Assembly (NCBI GenBank): GCA_000310025.1 | Contig: FN649728.1 | Coordinates: 248,001-312,000, forward strand | Source of the DNA: Ectocarpus siliculosus | Taxonomy: Eukaryota; Sar; Phaeophyceae; Ectocarpales; Ectocarpaceae | Reading direction: 5' to 3' | DNA length: 64,000 nucleotides | Shown: in pieces, positions 1 to 12,049 of the stretch | Layout of the letters: every line of letters starts with the position of its first letter | How positions within the stretch are numbered: the stretch's first letter is position 1 | Notes under the pieces: generated by a model | Seen by the model: only the letters and a program-made list of their open reading frames with translations | Database searches by the model: none | What the model was told of the DNA's origin: nothing | Position numbers and translations under genes: made by a program

Positions 1-2858
1 GAACCTCCTGCCGAAGCCTGTCCATCTGGCGATGGATGTAGGACACCTGTCGAGAACAAACAAAGATTGGGCATCGCGTTGGGGTCGAAAGAGTAGGGCT
101 TCCTTCGGGGAAAGGTTGGTTGTTGAGACACTGGTCGAGGTACGTGGGTGAACACTCACTACCGATGTGTGTTCTCTGTTGAAGTGTTTCCCGTGTGACG
201 TCGACAGGTTTTTAAGTTGTTTGGGTCCTTGCGTGATGCTTGTATGTAGCATAATACCGCAATTTTGACGCGGTCAGATGTTACTGACAACGACGCACGT
301 GCATGACCCAGCCAACGAGTGTCGCGGAGAAGGGAGCCTGGTTGGAAATGAATTGCCAGAGCTTGAGGAGGGCAGCAGAAGGATCGAGCCAGGCGCGGTG
401 AATAGACCACGCGATGACGCCCATCACGACGAAAGGGTTGCAAATCACCTACAATAGCATACACGTTCACGAATTGCGCGTTCGCAGCGGACAACGGCGA
501 GGGAAGGTATGAGTTCGCAGCGGAGAAGGAACGACACCTGTCTTTGTTGATCTCGACGTGTGGTTTTTTCTATTCAGAATGAGAGTTGCGGGGGACTCCG
601 GAAGAAAAAATCAGCTTCAACTTCTGACGGTCATATTCAGAAGCGCTTTGCAAGCTTAAGTACTGCAACAAAACGACGAGAAAAAATGTTCATGTTCCAC
701 GTGTGCTCAGAAGAGAGCTAGGGTCGACGAACATGGACTACGTCTTTCTCAGAGCCTGAAAAGGAGCCCCGGGGGCTTGTTCGAGAATAATCCCTCTGCA
801 ACAGGGGTAAAAGGAACGCTGACGGAGACGTTGTCTTGCACCACCGGGGTGCTTTGAAAGGTAGGCGGTCTTGCATTACATGGGCAAAATATGTCTGTTC
901 TGCCAAAAACCAAAGTGAGGTGGTCCACACGTACCATGGCGACAAAAGCAAACATGACGGCCAACGACGACGACGACGACAACACCAACATTCATCATCA
1001 ACATTATCAACAACAATCAAAACATACAACAACAGCTAATGCCGTGTCTTACCACCACGATCGCCGGAGGCAGCCAAGACTCGGCCCACGAGAAAAGGGG
1101 CACGGTTGGTTCCCAGTAGAACAGGCCGACCACGAGCCAAGCGATAGTGCCAACGCAACAAGTGATCACAGCAAGAAGGTAGCACATCCAGTAGACAACG
1201 GTGGACACGACGCGCACCAAGCCTTGCAGGGTGGCGATCATGCTGCGCTTGTAGTGTTTCTTCGAGCAGCTGGCCAGACGTGGATGTTGCCGTTTGGTGT
1301 TTTGCACAAACCCAGGGGAGGGGGCGGTGGTTGAATGGCGCACATGCGCGGGGTGCATGAGTCAACGCACCCGCTCAACGGAGTAAAAAATGAACGGTGT
1401 GCGAGTGGGCATTTGTCGGAAGTAAGGCCACCTATTGTAGAACCTTGCATTGGATGCGTTTGCTGTCGAAAAAATGGGACCAAGATTGATACCGTCGGCG
1501 CGGTCGATTGTCAATCTCCATGCTTATCGACTGTTTGCTTGTTTGATTTCCAGAGAAAGGCGTTCTCCTTGTTCTACATGTTCGGCTGAATGGTTGCAAA
1601 GGGTGGAAGATCTCGTACACTGTGTCGAGAAAACCCTTTGCCTTGAAAAGCAACAAATCGATGTACCAGAACATGGACGTGTGCTGGAATTGACATGTGA
1701 TAGTTCTGGGCGTATGTGAATGTTTGGTTCGAAACATCTCCGCCATTCCCCTCAATTAGGGAACGTGGGGAGGATTCATCGAAACATGAATACAAGATTG
1801 CTTGCAAAAAGCACGAAACGCCAAAATGACAGTACATCCGACAAGAAGTGCCGAGTACCTCTGACAGCCCTCCTGGGCTACGGCGCATACGACGTGACAA
1901 GATCCCTCAGCGGGCGTGTTCTTCTTCTTGAAGAGGCCCTTCCCGACGGAGCACGACTCGAAACAAAGTTCGTAGACGTCGCTGCAGGAACCGAGGGAAT
2001 GCGACTCCAGGGTCGATGTGGTGTCCTTGCCAGCAGAGTTCTCGGTGCCGAAGTCACGCGTGATGTTGTCCTGTTTTACGACCGAATCAGGAAGCCAATG
2101 CAACGTTATAAATCACGGGCCGGATCGTGTCGAACCTAAGGCCGGGAACGCATGCGCAAGCAGAGTAAGAGAGAGTGGAGGGTACGTGATCCGTGATGAA
2201 CGCACCCACCCGGGGTGTCGCGGTTTGCCAACAAGGACGGTTTCATGTACCAAGCGATACAATCTTCTTTTGCGGAGTACTCCAAAAGATCAACAACGCG
2301 GAGCCGGACAAGAACATTTGTTTACACACTCGACGGACAAAGTGCAGCAGGTGAATGGGTTGGATGGGGGCAATACCCGAGGAGCAATTGTCAGGGAGAG
2401 AATGATCTTACCCGAATCTTGCCTGGGTTCGAAACGGGGCTTCCATGATGAAACGTGCACACAGGGGAGCGAACGTGTTTTTGCGCGCGATCAGGCGACA
2501 AATGGAAAAAAATCCTGGGGGCTATGCGCGATAAAGGTCCTAGTAGTACGCAGACCTTCTGGGGGCAAGACGACTCGCCCGCAGCCAGAAGGTCCAGCAG
2601 CAGAGAGGCCTCTGGGTTGGGGGGTTCGATTTCCTTCAGGACAGAGGCGACCCTCTTCGTGCTGATCTGGGCATTGGTTACCAGCGCTTCGACCAGTGAG
2701 GTAACCGTGGGGGTCCGCGCAACGGCGTTTGCAGACATATTTCCTAGCTTGAATGGCGTGCTGCGAGTCTTCTCGGCCATGACGGGTGTGGTAAACAGCT
2801 CAAGGTATGCCACCAGTAGAAGGCCTGCAACGAGACGGGTCCTCATGGGGAAGCGCAT
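1..2858 (-). CDS. Unrecognised secreted/multi-span membrane protein (3' end off the window)
   Basis: I do not recognise the family. Six exons agree in phase: 2858-2556, 2070-1859, 1705-1619, 1269-1053, 448-299 and 46-1 (continuing past the edge), giving more than 338 residues. The ATG at 2858 starts a clear signal peptide with a hydrophobic core LVAGLLLVAYLELF and likely cleavage after TPVMA. A helical stretch follows, then a cysteine-rich part in exon 2 (motifs SCSDVYELCFESC and CHVVCAVAQEGC). Exon 3 carries FWYIDLLLFKAKGF. Exon 4 holds a long hydrophobic stretch around YWMCYLLAVITCCVG and IAWLVVGLFYW, and exon 5 has another near FVVMGVIAW. The last visible residues (HRQMDRLRQEV) look amphipathic. 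Inference: a secretory-pathway membrane protein with a lumenal cysteine-rich domain. Splice sites are canonical, but the exon 3 donor is the least certain, and a further exon between 1052 and 449 is possible. Confidence 0.6.
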
Positions 2859-2891
2859 GGTGCTTCACCTGTGGTCGTCATGCATCGGAAA

Positions 2892-3764
2892 TTACGGCAG
2901 GTGGTCGCATCTTTCATCGTATCTTGGTTGAATTTCAGCATCAGAATATTCCAGGTACTGGTACAAGTTTGCTGCTGTAGTAGTCGTCGTCGCTAATATG
3001 TGACTGCAATAGTGGGTCTTCATCAGATATTTCGGGCATACCGTCGCATAGGGGCCAAGCGTGTACATGGTTTGTATAATCTGGACGCAAAAGTCCAATA
3101 AACTACGGAGTATGGCCTCGTCGGTCTCCTGGCGAATAAATGGGGCAAGTGTTTCTAATATGGACCACAGGAAGACAGGCACAGAGAAACAGAAACCTCT
3201 GCGAAAAGGCCTCGTCGCGCCTTGCATTGCGTTGTCCGGTGGACGGCATGTAATTGTGTGCTTGGGGCCGGTCTATATTGGGATGGCAGGTGTTCAACAC
3301 GATCCACATGGTGAGCCGCCGTGTCTGGGCCGAAGGGCCCTGGCTCGCTCATGAGTGGCGGAGACGATGTTTGAGCGGAACCTTAGCTCAAAGTGCCGTC
3401 CGTGTGTGCCCATGAAAGCTCCCGCAGCAACAAAACAATGGTACATAGGTTGTTTCACAAACTGAAACGGCAACGAGAACATTTACAATTGTTGTTCACA
3501 ATATTGGCTATTGTAGCAAGGTGTACGAAGGGGTGGCGATCTGTATCGACACATTGCATTCTCTCCGAAGACGGTTCGATGCCGGGCTCTCCCGTCAGTA
3601 CACAGGAAACAGGTGGTGGTCGACATCAGCTGCCTGCACTCGTGTAGTCTAGACACCGAGGCGCCGGGCATGCTGTAACCGATATCAGGATACAATAAAT
3701 AGTCGATGCTAACGTGATCCGGAGTCGTTATCTGCGGAGCCAGACGAAATCCGCCCTGCTCCAT
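2892..3764 (-). other. Possible coding exons of an unresolved minus-strand gene
   Basis: Two stretches on the minus strand have protein-like composition: about 3190-3010 (core ILETLAPFIRQETDE and SLLDFCVQIIQ) and about 3764-3640 (ITTPDHVSIDYLLYPDIGY). A third, near 3420-3330, reads GTHGRHFELRFRSNIV. I could not link them by phase-consistent splice sites and found no family. They end only about 34 bases upstream of the ATG of the secreted membrane-protein gene, so either that gene has a very short upstream region or these stretches are chance open frames. Confidence 0.2.
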
Positions 3765-5540
3765 TCACCGAGCCCACGAAAGAATCTCCTCTCGTAGTGC
3801 CATATGCAGCCGTTGCAGACACGTTGAACTACACGATGCCCAGACACGCGAGATTTTCCGAGACCATTGCTGTGTGTGTTCTATTATCATTGGACGAGCT
3901 ATGTATTATAGTGCACGACGACGAAGCAACCTGTCGTGCAGAAGAAAGGAGGATAGATAAGGAGAGGTGTGCTATATAGACGAACCTGATGTTGATGGGC
4001 TTGCGTTGACCGCGGTGGTGACGAAGAAGTGTGGCCTGCAGCAAGTGTGATGAGGGCGTCTGAAAGTGGGCTTGGGGAAAGAGAGGCGGAGAAAAAAATA
4101 CATGTGTTCCTCGTGGCGACGGTTTCCGATGAACCGGAACACCGGTGATAACACCGTCGTAACTCGTAACACTATTAATATCTCCTACACGTACGTAGAT
4201 GTGTCCCACCCCATCCGCCAACCCGGGGACATTGAAATCCTGACGGAGCTCCCATGCATGGTATGCGAAGCTGCACACATGTAAATACATATGCGGGTGT
4301 TGGGAACTGCGAACGGCAGGTGAAACAATCGTCGTGCGGTACAACTATTTGAAAATAATGCACTCCAACCTTGGCGGCAATGGTGCGGTGGTCGGCGGTA
4401 GATGGTTCTGCGAGGAGAGAGGTATGCATGACCAGCAGAAATACGTCTGGGGGCTGTTTCAGAACAGAGTAGAACGAATGAGAGAGCGGGGAGATCTCGT
4501 TGTCGTCGTCGAGAAACAAGAAAACGGCAACGACCGTTTCAATTTTTTTGTAGGGTAGTTCTGTGGACGGCTGAAAAAAAAAAAGTACGCCAAAAAAAGC
4601 TTCCAACGGGAAAGCAGCCCCTTGTGGAAACCCCTCTGATCAGGCCGCTCGCTCGCTCGCTCGGCAACAGACCTCCACACCTAGCACCGGCTCTAGAGGG
4701 CGAACGAGAGGCCAAACGGTCCAGTTTTCGAAATTTTATGTAAACAACATGCCAGGGCACATCAGGGTATCCTTTATACGTCCAGTGACGCACGGTAGGG
4801 TGAAAACGTTGGACTTTAACTCGAGCGTACCACCTTGCAGCAGCTCCAAGATCAGCAGTCAGGGAGCGAGCTTCACACGCGAACCGACCTCTGCGTGAGG
4901 TTGGTGTTTTGCGCTCTAATTATGCTGCCGCCATATACCTAGGTGGTATTGCCACCTAATGCAAAAGGTTTGAAGCGATTACGTGCGGCAGGGGAAAAAG
5001 CATGGTGTATTCAAAATTCAAATTTCAGGGGAGCCCGCGCCTAGGGTCTGAACGCACCCTCTTGCATGTTGCGCATGCGCATCCACTGGATACACCATCC
5101 CCACCGCTCGATACGATGGAAATGCCTGATACAATCTTGACAGCTCAGCGTCAGGCTATCACAACAAGTTTCAGTTAATTTGGGCGTCAAGGGGGTAAAT
5201 ACGACCGTCTTCAAGTTCAAATTTATCTCGGTGCTTTCCCAATAAATTATACGAGCCAAACATGACCCGGGGGGGCGCTCAGCTACATGTACTCCAGACA
5301 GTGCAGAAAGAGTTAAACGCCGCAGCACAACAGAGTTAGGTCTTTAAACTACGTAGTTAAACAGGTTTCAGTCCTTCACGTTCTCAGGTGCATAAGAATG
5401 CCGGTAGAGAGGATTAGATCTTATGCATGACTGTCAAGAGGCAACGAAGAGCCCAGACCACACGAATAGGCGTGCCCCTGCGTAAGCCGACGTTTAACGA
5501 AACATTTTGTCATTTTGGTGGATACCCTGGAATAATGGCT
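3765..5540. other. Gene-poor stretch, no supported gene
   Basis: No exon could be supported. A minus-strand open stretch near 4270-4100 (LRQDFNVPGLADGVGHIYV) is mildly protein-like, but no splice partners were found. The part around 4560-4670 contains A runs and a short CTCG tandem (about 4646-4662). Confidence 0.3.
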
Positions 5541-7922
5541 GGCATTGATCGAGCTGCTGCCAGATGAACCGTCGGAGAAGTAGGCGGGGCCAACAGACCT
5601 GTGGGGTGAACAGCCCCACAGCTCAACCGGGTACGCCACCGACGTCTCCTCGGAACCACAGCCTGGGAACCCGGAAGCGGGGGTATGCAGCCAGCACTAG
5701 TCTAACCCTTCGCCAGCTCACGGAAGACACGCTAACCCCGCGTCAACCAGTGGTAGACAACACAGGAGCAGACGTCACAAGTGAACGTCCACGGAGCTGG
5801 AGTAGGAGAGAGGGCAACCTAACCACCGAGGTGCGCAACCCGTCGCCGCGACAAATCGCGACGCGAGAGATTCCGGTGCACACGTCGGTCGGAGGGGAGG
5901 AAAGACCCGGTCGGGCAGGAAACGCAAGAAGAGGCCCTCCGTTAGGGATACGGGTGGCCTACCCAATCTTGAGAGCAAGATCGTGGACGAGGATTGCTAC
6001 AAGCAATAGAGCGAGGCGAGGAGGGAGGCAAGGCCCGCAAAGATCGCGCGATTGTCGAAGACGAACGGCGAAAATCAGAAGCCGGGGGGAATCCGGCATT
6101 GATTCTCGGCGTAGGAGTCACGGTGGGAACCCAAGACAAGCCGGTTATCAGTGATGCAAGCGGAATCCGGGAGGGAGACAAGCTGCCCCAGTGGTGCTAT
6201 CGGTAGGCCAACCAATAATAGAAGCGAAAGAGGGCGTGCGGGCGTATGAAATGCGGATGGGTTACACACGACCCTGGCACCAAGTGTAGCAAAGGCCCCG
6301 GGAGTGTACTCGGCCGATGAGAAGCTATGTCCGGCATGCCACAGGTCTCCGAATGACAGGGGTTTCACGTACGACCACGCAGACCGGTTAGGGCGAGTAG
6401 CAGCCTTCGTGGTTGTGTGGACACAGGGAGGGAAACTCTATATCTCTGGTACGAGACTTAAGACCCAGCCAGGACTGCATCTACCTACACACCCAGACTG
6501 CTTCCTAGATTTATTAGCCGAGGAAGAAGGAAGGCAGAGTTTCGCGTTTGCGGTAATTGTGGGTGTTCCGAGAATCGGACAAGAGCCGCGTAAGATGGTA
6601 TCCCATGGATGCTGCAGGTGATCATGTCGTGGAGGGGAGTGCACCAGTGAGCGAAGTGTTTGGTGGTGCGGCCGTTGCTATCAGGACCGGTTGAATGGCA
6701 TGAAGAGAGATGAAAAATAGCCAGAGCACCCAGGAACACTGTATGCGGATTGAGGGGCGAGCTGCCGACGCCTCCAGACCCGTTGGGCACGGTGCACGCG
6801 ATGGTGGATGAAGTCCTCGGTCGAGGCGAGATCCTTTGCTGGCAGGACGTCGCCGATTGGCTAGCTGCTGAACGCGCGAAGGTTGGTATGGAGGATTTTC
6901 AATGGAAATACCCAACAAAACTCGTCCTGGGCTTGTTTACCAGCATAGCCGCGGCGCCCGGGAGCAATTTACGATTAGTTAGAGTAGATGGAGCATAGGG
7001 AGACGCGCGCGAGCGGGAATTTGCCTCTTCCAAACTCCCTTCGGGACGAGCAGCCAACCCGAAAGCAGATAAGGACGGGTCTCTCGAGTCGGTCCTGGGG
7101 CTAGTCGAGAAGGACAAGGAGGACGCAGACGCTAGGACGTTCGTCGTACGGGCAGCTGGTAGAATTGTTCGAGCCGATGTGGAGAGTGAGCCTCGAGGAA
7201 GCAGCAGGATCGCACGGAGTGGAGCAGAACGATGTTGAGGTGGGGAACCCCGAGTCACCTAGGAGCAACGACTATTCCTTCGGCGAGGCCGCGGAATCGA
7301 AGAACGCAGAGCTGGAGGACCCCGAGTGGGACGAAAACGGCAAGTGTTCGGTCGGTGCACTCGACGATTTGATGACGTGGGATTCGGCCGAATCTAGCTC
7401 CAGCTGTGAGGAATCTGACGGGTTGAGCGAGAAGGGCGTCCACCCGGTGTGGTGTGACGGAGACACAGATGATGGCGTTGCGGCCATCGTTAACGACGCC
7501 TGGAACCGAGATCTGGCTACTTCTTCAGGAAGGTGCCTATAGTATTCCTTGAGGGACTTGGCTTGGGATTGGGGATGCCGTGACGGGTATTCTTGCAAGT
7601 CAGATCTCCGCATGGTAACGAAAGATCGATAAGCGGCGCTGCCTTTCTCTTGCTCTAGCCTCTAAGGGTGCATGTGATCTGATTTATTCTAACCCCATGT
7701 TTCCAATGCCATATTTTCCGCGTCGTTGTTCGTGTTTGAACAGCTCCGTGCTTCACTTGCGTTCCGTTGGATGATTCCGGCAAATACGAGGACCCGGGGT
7801 GGCAGATCACCAGTCGTAGGACCAGAAGTCGTACGCTGAACAGCCGGCTAGACTACGCGTTTTCGCCCGACCAATTTTCGTACCTAGGTGCTCAGGGAGA
7901 CGGACGGGCGGAGGAGGCTTAA
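5541..7922 (+). pseudogene. Broken multi-frame open region, probably a decayed mobile-element ORF
   Basis: About 2.4 kb of plus-strand sequence stays protein-like without recognisable introns, but the open frame is interrupted and changes several times. The first part is rich in Arg, Pro and Ser. A later part holds a short Cys/His cluster (CPACHRSPNDRGFTYDH). Then come a helical segment (DEVLGRGEILCWQDVADWL) and a strongly acidic Ser-rich segment. A final open stretch around 7750-7922 ends in a stop. Composition and intronless layout differ from the surrounding host genes. Inference: an old gag-like or ORF1-like remnant, or an intronless host pseudogene. I saw no reverse transcriptase, integrase or long terminal repeats, so the family is not named. 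Confidence 0.35.
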
Positions 7923-9701
7923 TTTTTCAGCCACGCTGGGTGTCCATGTTTGTTGGCACGGTATTTTCTTCGCGTTTTGTCGGCAAACTGCCTGGAACCT
8001 ATCGGGACGAGGGCGTGTCGAGCCTGTGTCGTTTGTACTGGCGGTAAACATGTTCTTTGTTGTACTATATCATTCTGTTCGGGCATGATGTTTTTTGGCG
8101 AATGAATTGGTATCATCTTGGTGTTGGTTACATAGAGGTGTTCACACCTACTTCGAGGGAGCTTGTTTCTTATTGAACGCTGTGATTTCCAGAGCCAAGT
8201 GGACGATCAACGGCGGAGGTGACTGCTGCCCGTTCTCTTGTTTGCTCGTGTTATTGTCGCAAAGAGAGGGTCGAATTGTTTTCGAGCTCACGCTCCCAAC
8301 GGTACTTGCTCCGGCTTTACTTCTGGCGCAGCTTATCTGAGCAAATAAACTTGTGCGGCAAGAAGGGCAGCCCTTGGAGTTAGATAGGTTTGGGCAAGTC
8401 GGGGCCCCCGGGGTGACGTGCAGTGCTCGTGTGTGTAAGTTTTTCCTCGGGTATTCGACACACCGAATGCTACTGCTGTAGTGCGTATGTATGTAATCTT
8501 GAGAGATAAAATACTTTTCATTATCTAACATGCAGAGATAGGCCGGCCGTTGCCTACGTTAGACATCAGATAGCACAACGTTATGAGTAACCAAACTCAC
8601 TGTTAGTGTAGCTGCAGTGGTACTGTCGCTACTCCACCATTGTATTTTTTTTCTTCGGGGATCAGGAGAGTTGTGCTGCGTGGTGGGTGAGGGTCCCGCG
8701 TCAACAGGCACAAGCAAGCGTGTGCGGTGCAACAACAGCGGCAGCAGGGGGAGAGGGGCACCCGAACAGCAATTTCAGTTCAAACCTAGCTGACGCCATT
8801 GAAGAGAACTCCACCTGTAGCTCGTATTGCAGCACAATTCCAAGTGCTGTACAACCACAAGATCAGCAACTAGCATGATCAATACTCGTTGTAGCCGGCA
8901 CCTTGGCAGGGCATAAGCACGGTGCCTGTATGCGAACCCAAGTTTTCAACTTCATCCGTGCCTACCTCTCGACCCTCTGCACTAATCAAGTTGAAATCTT
9001 GTGCAATACACTCTCTGGTGCTCAGTTCACCTTCCCTCAAATTTTCGTGGCGATTAATTACTACGTGGTGGGCGCGTTCTCGTGCTTTGTCTCTTTGGCG
9101 GGTGCACAGCAGTGTGGTTGCGCCGCGTAGATTGTACGAGTGGCACATTTTTTTGGGGTAGGGGCTGCGGGTTGCGCCGCCAAGGTTCAAGCCAACAGTG
9201 GACAGAATTTTGCAAATCTTGGTTCTTGGTTCCCTAGATTGCTGTTTGAATAGTCTACTGCTGGGAGCCTTTAGCCTTGGGTCTATGTACTTAGGTCGCG
9301 CTGCTCTTCTGTGTAAACCGATAGTTGTTGTTCCTCCGCCATTTTTTTTCAGCCGTTGTACGTCTGATTGTGAAGTGAAGACCAAATTGTGTTGGTACAG
9401 GGTCCTTTCACATGAAAGCTATGCACACCGCGGAGCCCCCTCCTTTACGTGCAATTGCCCGCGGTGAGATTGGATGCGTTTCCAGGCAGCAGCAGTGTTG
9501 GTGCTGTTCTCACTCCCCAGTGCCAGACCCACCACACAGACAGCGATTCTCCGACTAACCCGTCGTCCTTTCGCTTCGTGGATCACTACGTCTCCAGTGC
9601 GCATCGCGGGGCTTACGACGAACCTGGGTTGTAGTCGTGCTGCTCCCCACCTCAAGCGTTCCATCAACAACCTGCACCCAAGAAGAGCGCTCCTGACGAT
9701 C
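7923..9701. other. Intergenic stretch upstream of the LisH gene
   Basis: No supported gene. Stop-free runs exist on both strands (for example minus 9385-8879), but they lack homology, splice context and biased composition. One copy of the dispersed CTACTGCTGTAG word lies at 8470-8481. The last few hundred bases before 9702 presumably hold the promoter and 5' leader of the LisH gene; no defined element could be picked out. Confidence 0.3.
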
Positions 9702-11869
9702 ATGGCTGACACGGGAAAAGGAAAGGCGGCTGGTGCTGCTGCTGTTGGCTCCTCAGCCACGGACAAACTCGGCGAAGCGGAGGTGCTGAACCTCGTCCTG
9801 GACTACCTGGCCACCAAGGGCTTCACGGAGGCGGAGCAGACGCTTCGCCAGTCAGTGTCGGCGTCTGGAGGGAGCCCGAAGAAGGGCCGTAACTCCAACC
9901 AACAGTCCGGTAAGCCAACATGTTAGGACCATACGCACTACTGCTGTACCGCGTCGTGCCTGTGTCGCTAGGGCACCTCTGCCCGCCCCCCGCAGGTCCT
10001 CCCCTCGGTGTATTAGCTGGAGAAAGAGGGAGAGGGCGAGTGCTGTGCTTGCTGGTGTTGACGGGGTTGTTGGGAATCGACATGAACACCGAGTGACGTT
10101 TGTTGGGCGTCGTGAGATTCTCTTCCACTCTGTATCCTCCAGCAGTCAGTACTTGTAGGGCTTGGCGACGGGCTGGTGTGGATATGGTTGCTTGTGGATG
10201 AGAACGGGCGATGAGGTTAGCAACGTGCGGCTGACAACCATGTATCCGAATTGGCAACTTACTTGCTCTGCTGCTTTTGACAGCAAGTTCGAGGCTCGTC
10301 TTATGCATACGAGGTGGAAATATGCTCAACACTGCTTGAGTCACCAGCGTGCAAGGAGGTTGCAGTTGAACGAAGCAAATGCGCTCGTTTTCGAGCTTTG
10401 CTGCTGGGCTGTAGCACACGTACTTGGACCTGTGGATCACGCACACGCCAAGAACCTGTGTGTACGTGGTAGCGGCGTCACCGGCCGCGTCATTTTCCGA
10501 GTCGACGTGTCCGGAAGTTCTGAATCATGCTGTTCGGCTAATAAGCCAAGAGCCTGAGGTTAGCATTCCTATTATGTTACACCAAGGTGTCGAGTATCCA
10601 TCCCCGATGTATTGCCCGGAACACTTATGTCTAAATATTGTAGGGATCATACCCTTCGGAAAATGGAGGCTGTCGACCGCATCTGTACCACGAGCTGGCA
10701 AAACAGATCGCTGATTCGACGTACACACCTTACTATGCATACATACCCGTCAATGTAGTTCTCTGTACAGAAGTAGTTAACACAGCTCGCTTCGGTAAGT
10801 TGCAGCGTGTCGGAGGAACAGAAACATATGAGTTTCAATACAGGGCCAGGAGGAAAGTTATTTCTGTCGTACGCTAACCCTAACCCTTTTCTTGAAGACG
10901 GAGTTCTCCGGGTAGTTTCTATACTGGCGCCCTTTTGCTGGGACTTCGAGCAGCTATCCTCGGTATGCACAGCAGCAGGGGCTGTTGCGGCGGGCGATTC
11001 ATCCAGACGTACAGATCGACGTTACACTTGGCTCGCTTTCGTCTGACGTTTTTTTTATCACCATGTCTGCCGAGAGGACATCGATTGAAAACCCCGGCAA
11101 AATCGCACACCCTCGTGAGATTTATTGTAGCTCCCCAGATAGTACGTTTCCCCACTAACAGCAGTTCATCCCGCACCAACACCGACTGTTGTACCGACTA
11201 ACCAGGGTCCCGCCTCGAGGACTTGCTGGAGAAGTCCCACGTCGCCCACTCCTTCGGCGCCGCCAGCTCGAAGCGTCGCCGCACTCACCTCGACGCCGTC
11301 CTCGCCGGGGTTTCGCCGGATGAGGAAGAGGACGCGTCGACGGCTGCCGCGGCGGCGACGGCGGCCGAAACGACGTGAGTGCTGGAAGAGGAAGAGGAAG
11401 AGAGAGAGGGGGAGGGGAAGGGGGGATGTACTCATGTCAACGCATGCCGTAGCTGTTAGAGCGTTGAGCTCGCATGATGCCTACCGTACAATTGCCAGCA
11501 CGGGACGATACGCCGGGTTTTCGCCGGCGCAGCGCCGGCGCAGGGGGAGGCGTACTCACGTCTTGCGTTCCTTAGGCCGCTGACCACGCACCCTCGAGAG
11601 GACGAAGCTATGTAGGGTATGGCTAACACGAGAGCAATGCGTTTCGTCCATGTCCATTGATGTGTGCACAATCTTTGTATGGTAGAATACAAGTGCATAT
11701 TCCAATGCGTTAAAGGGCGCGGCATGTTCAGAAGATTCGGCGTTTGTTACTACTTGTGTCCGTTTTCTGCCACGACATAAGTAACTGTATATTTCCTAGG
11801 AACGATCGCTATGCCGACGAAACGCATGTCGCGGCCAGGCCAACAAACGCGCAGCTGGAGTTGTGCTAG
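9702..11869 (+). CDS. Small LisH-domain protein
   Basis: Three exons agree in phase: 9702-9909, 11206-11374 and 11800-11869, giving about 148 residues. The N-terminal half carries a LisH motif at about residues 24-45 (LVLDYLATKGFTEAEQTLRQ), the short helical dimerisation unit seen at the start of many WD40 and microtubule- or chromatin-associated proteins. The rest is low complexity: a basic KRRR patch, an acidic DEEED run, then an Ala-rich tail, and a final exon ending in QLELC. No WD40 or other partner domain follows. It is either a LisH-only protein or the 5' part of a gene whose later exons I misjudged: exon 2 would also stop in frame if its GTGAGT donor were not used. The stop lies only 180 bases before the next ATG on the same strand. 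Function unknown; dimerisation is inferred from the motif. Confidence 0.6.
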
Positions 11870-12049
11870 GTTCAACATTGCGGATGGTGTGCTGCGACGG
11901 GCTTGTCGGGTTTTAGCGGTTGCGCCTCCGCAGATGATGCACTACTGTATCACACGAGCTAATGGGATCCGGAAGCCTTTTGTTTTTTTGACAATTCGCT
12001 CTCGGTCTCGCCTTGGGCGCGTTGTGGCAGGCCCGACAAGGAGGTAAGC

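Noticed and set aside
8879-9385. A 168-codon minus-strand open frame
   Set aside because: No recognisable domain and no support from splice sites; treated as chance.
9198-9467. Hydrophobic plus-strand frame upstream of the LisH gene
   Set aside because: No motif or splice link; probably promoter or leader sequence.
10875-10890. Telomere-like CTAACCCTAACCC
   Set aside because: Only about two units inside an intron of the LisH gene; too short to mean a telomere or interstitial telomeric array.
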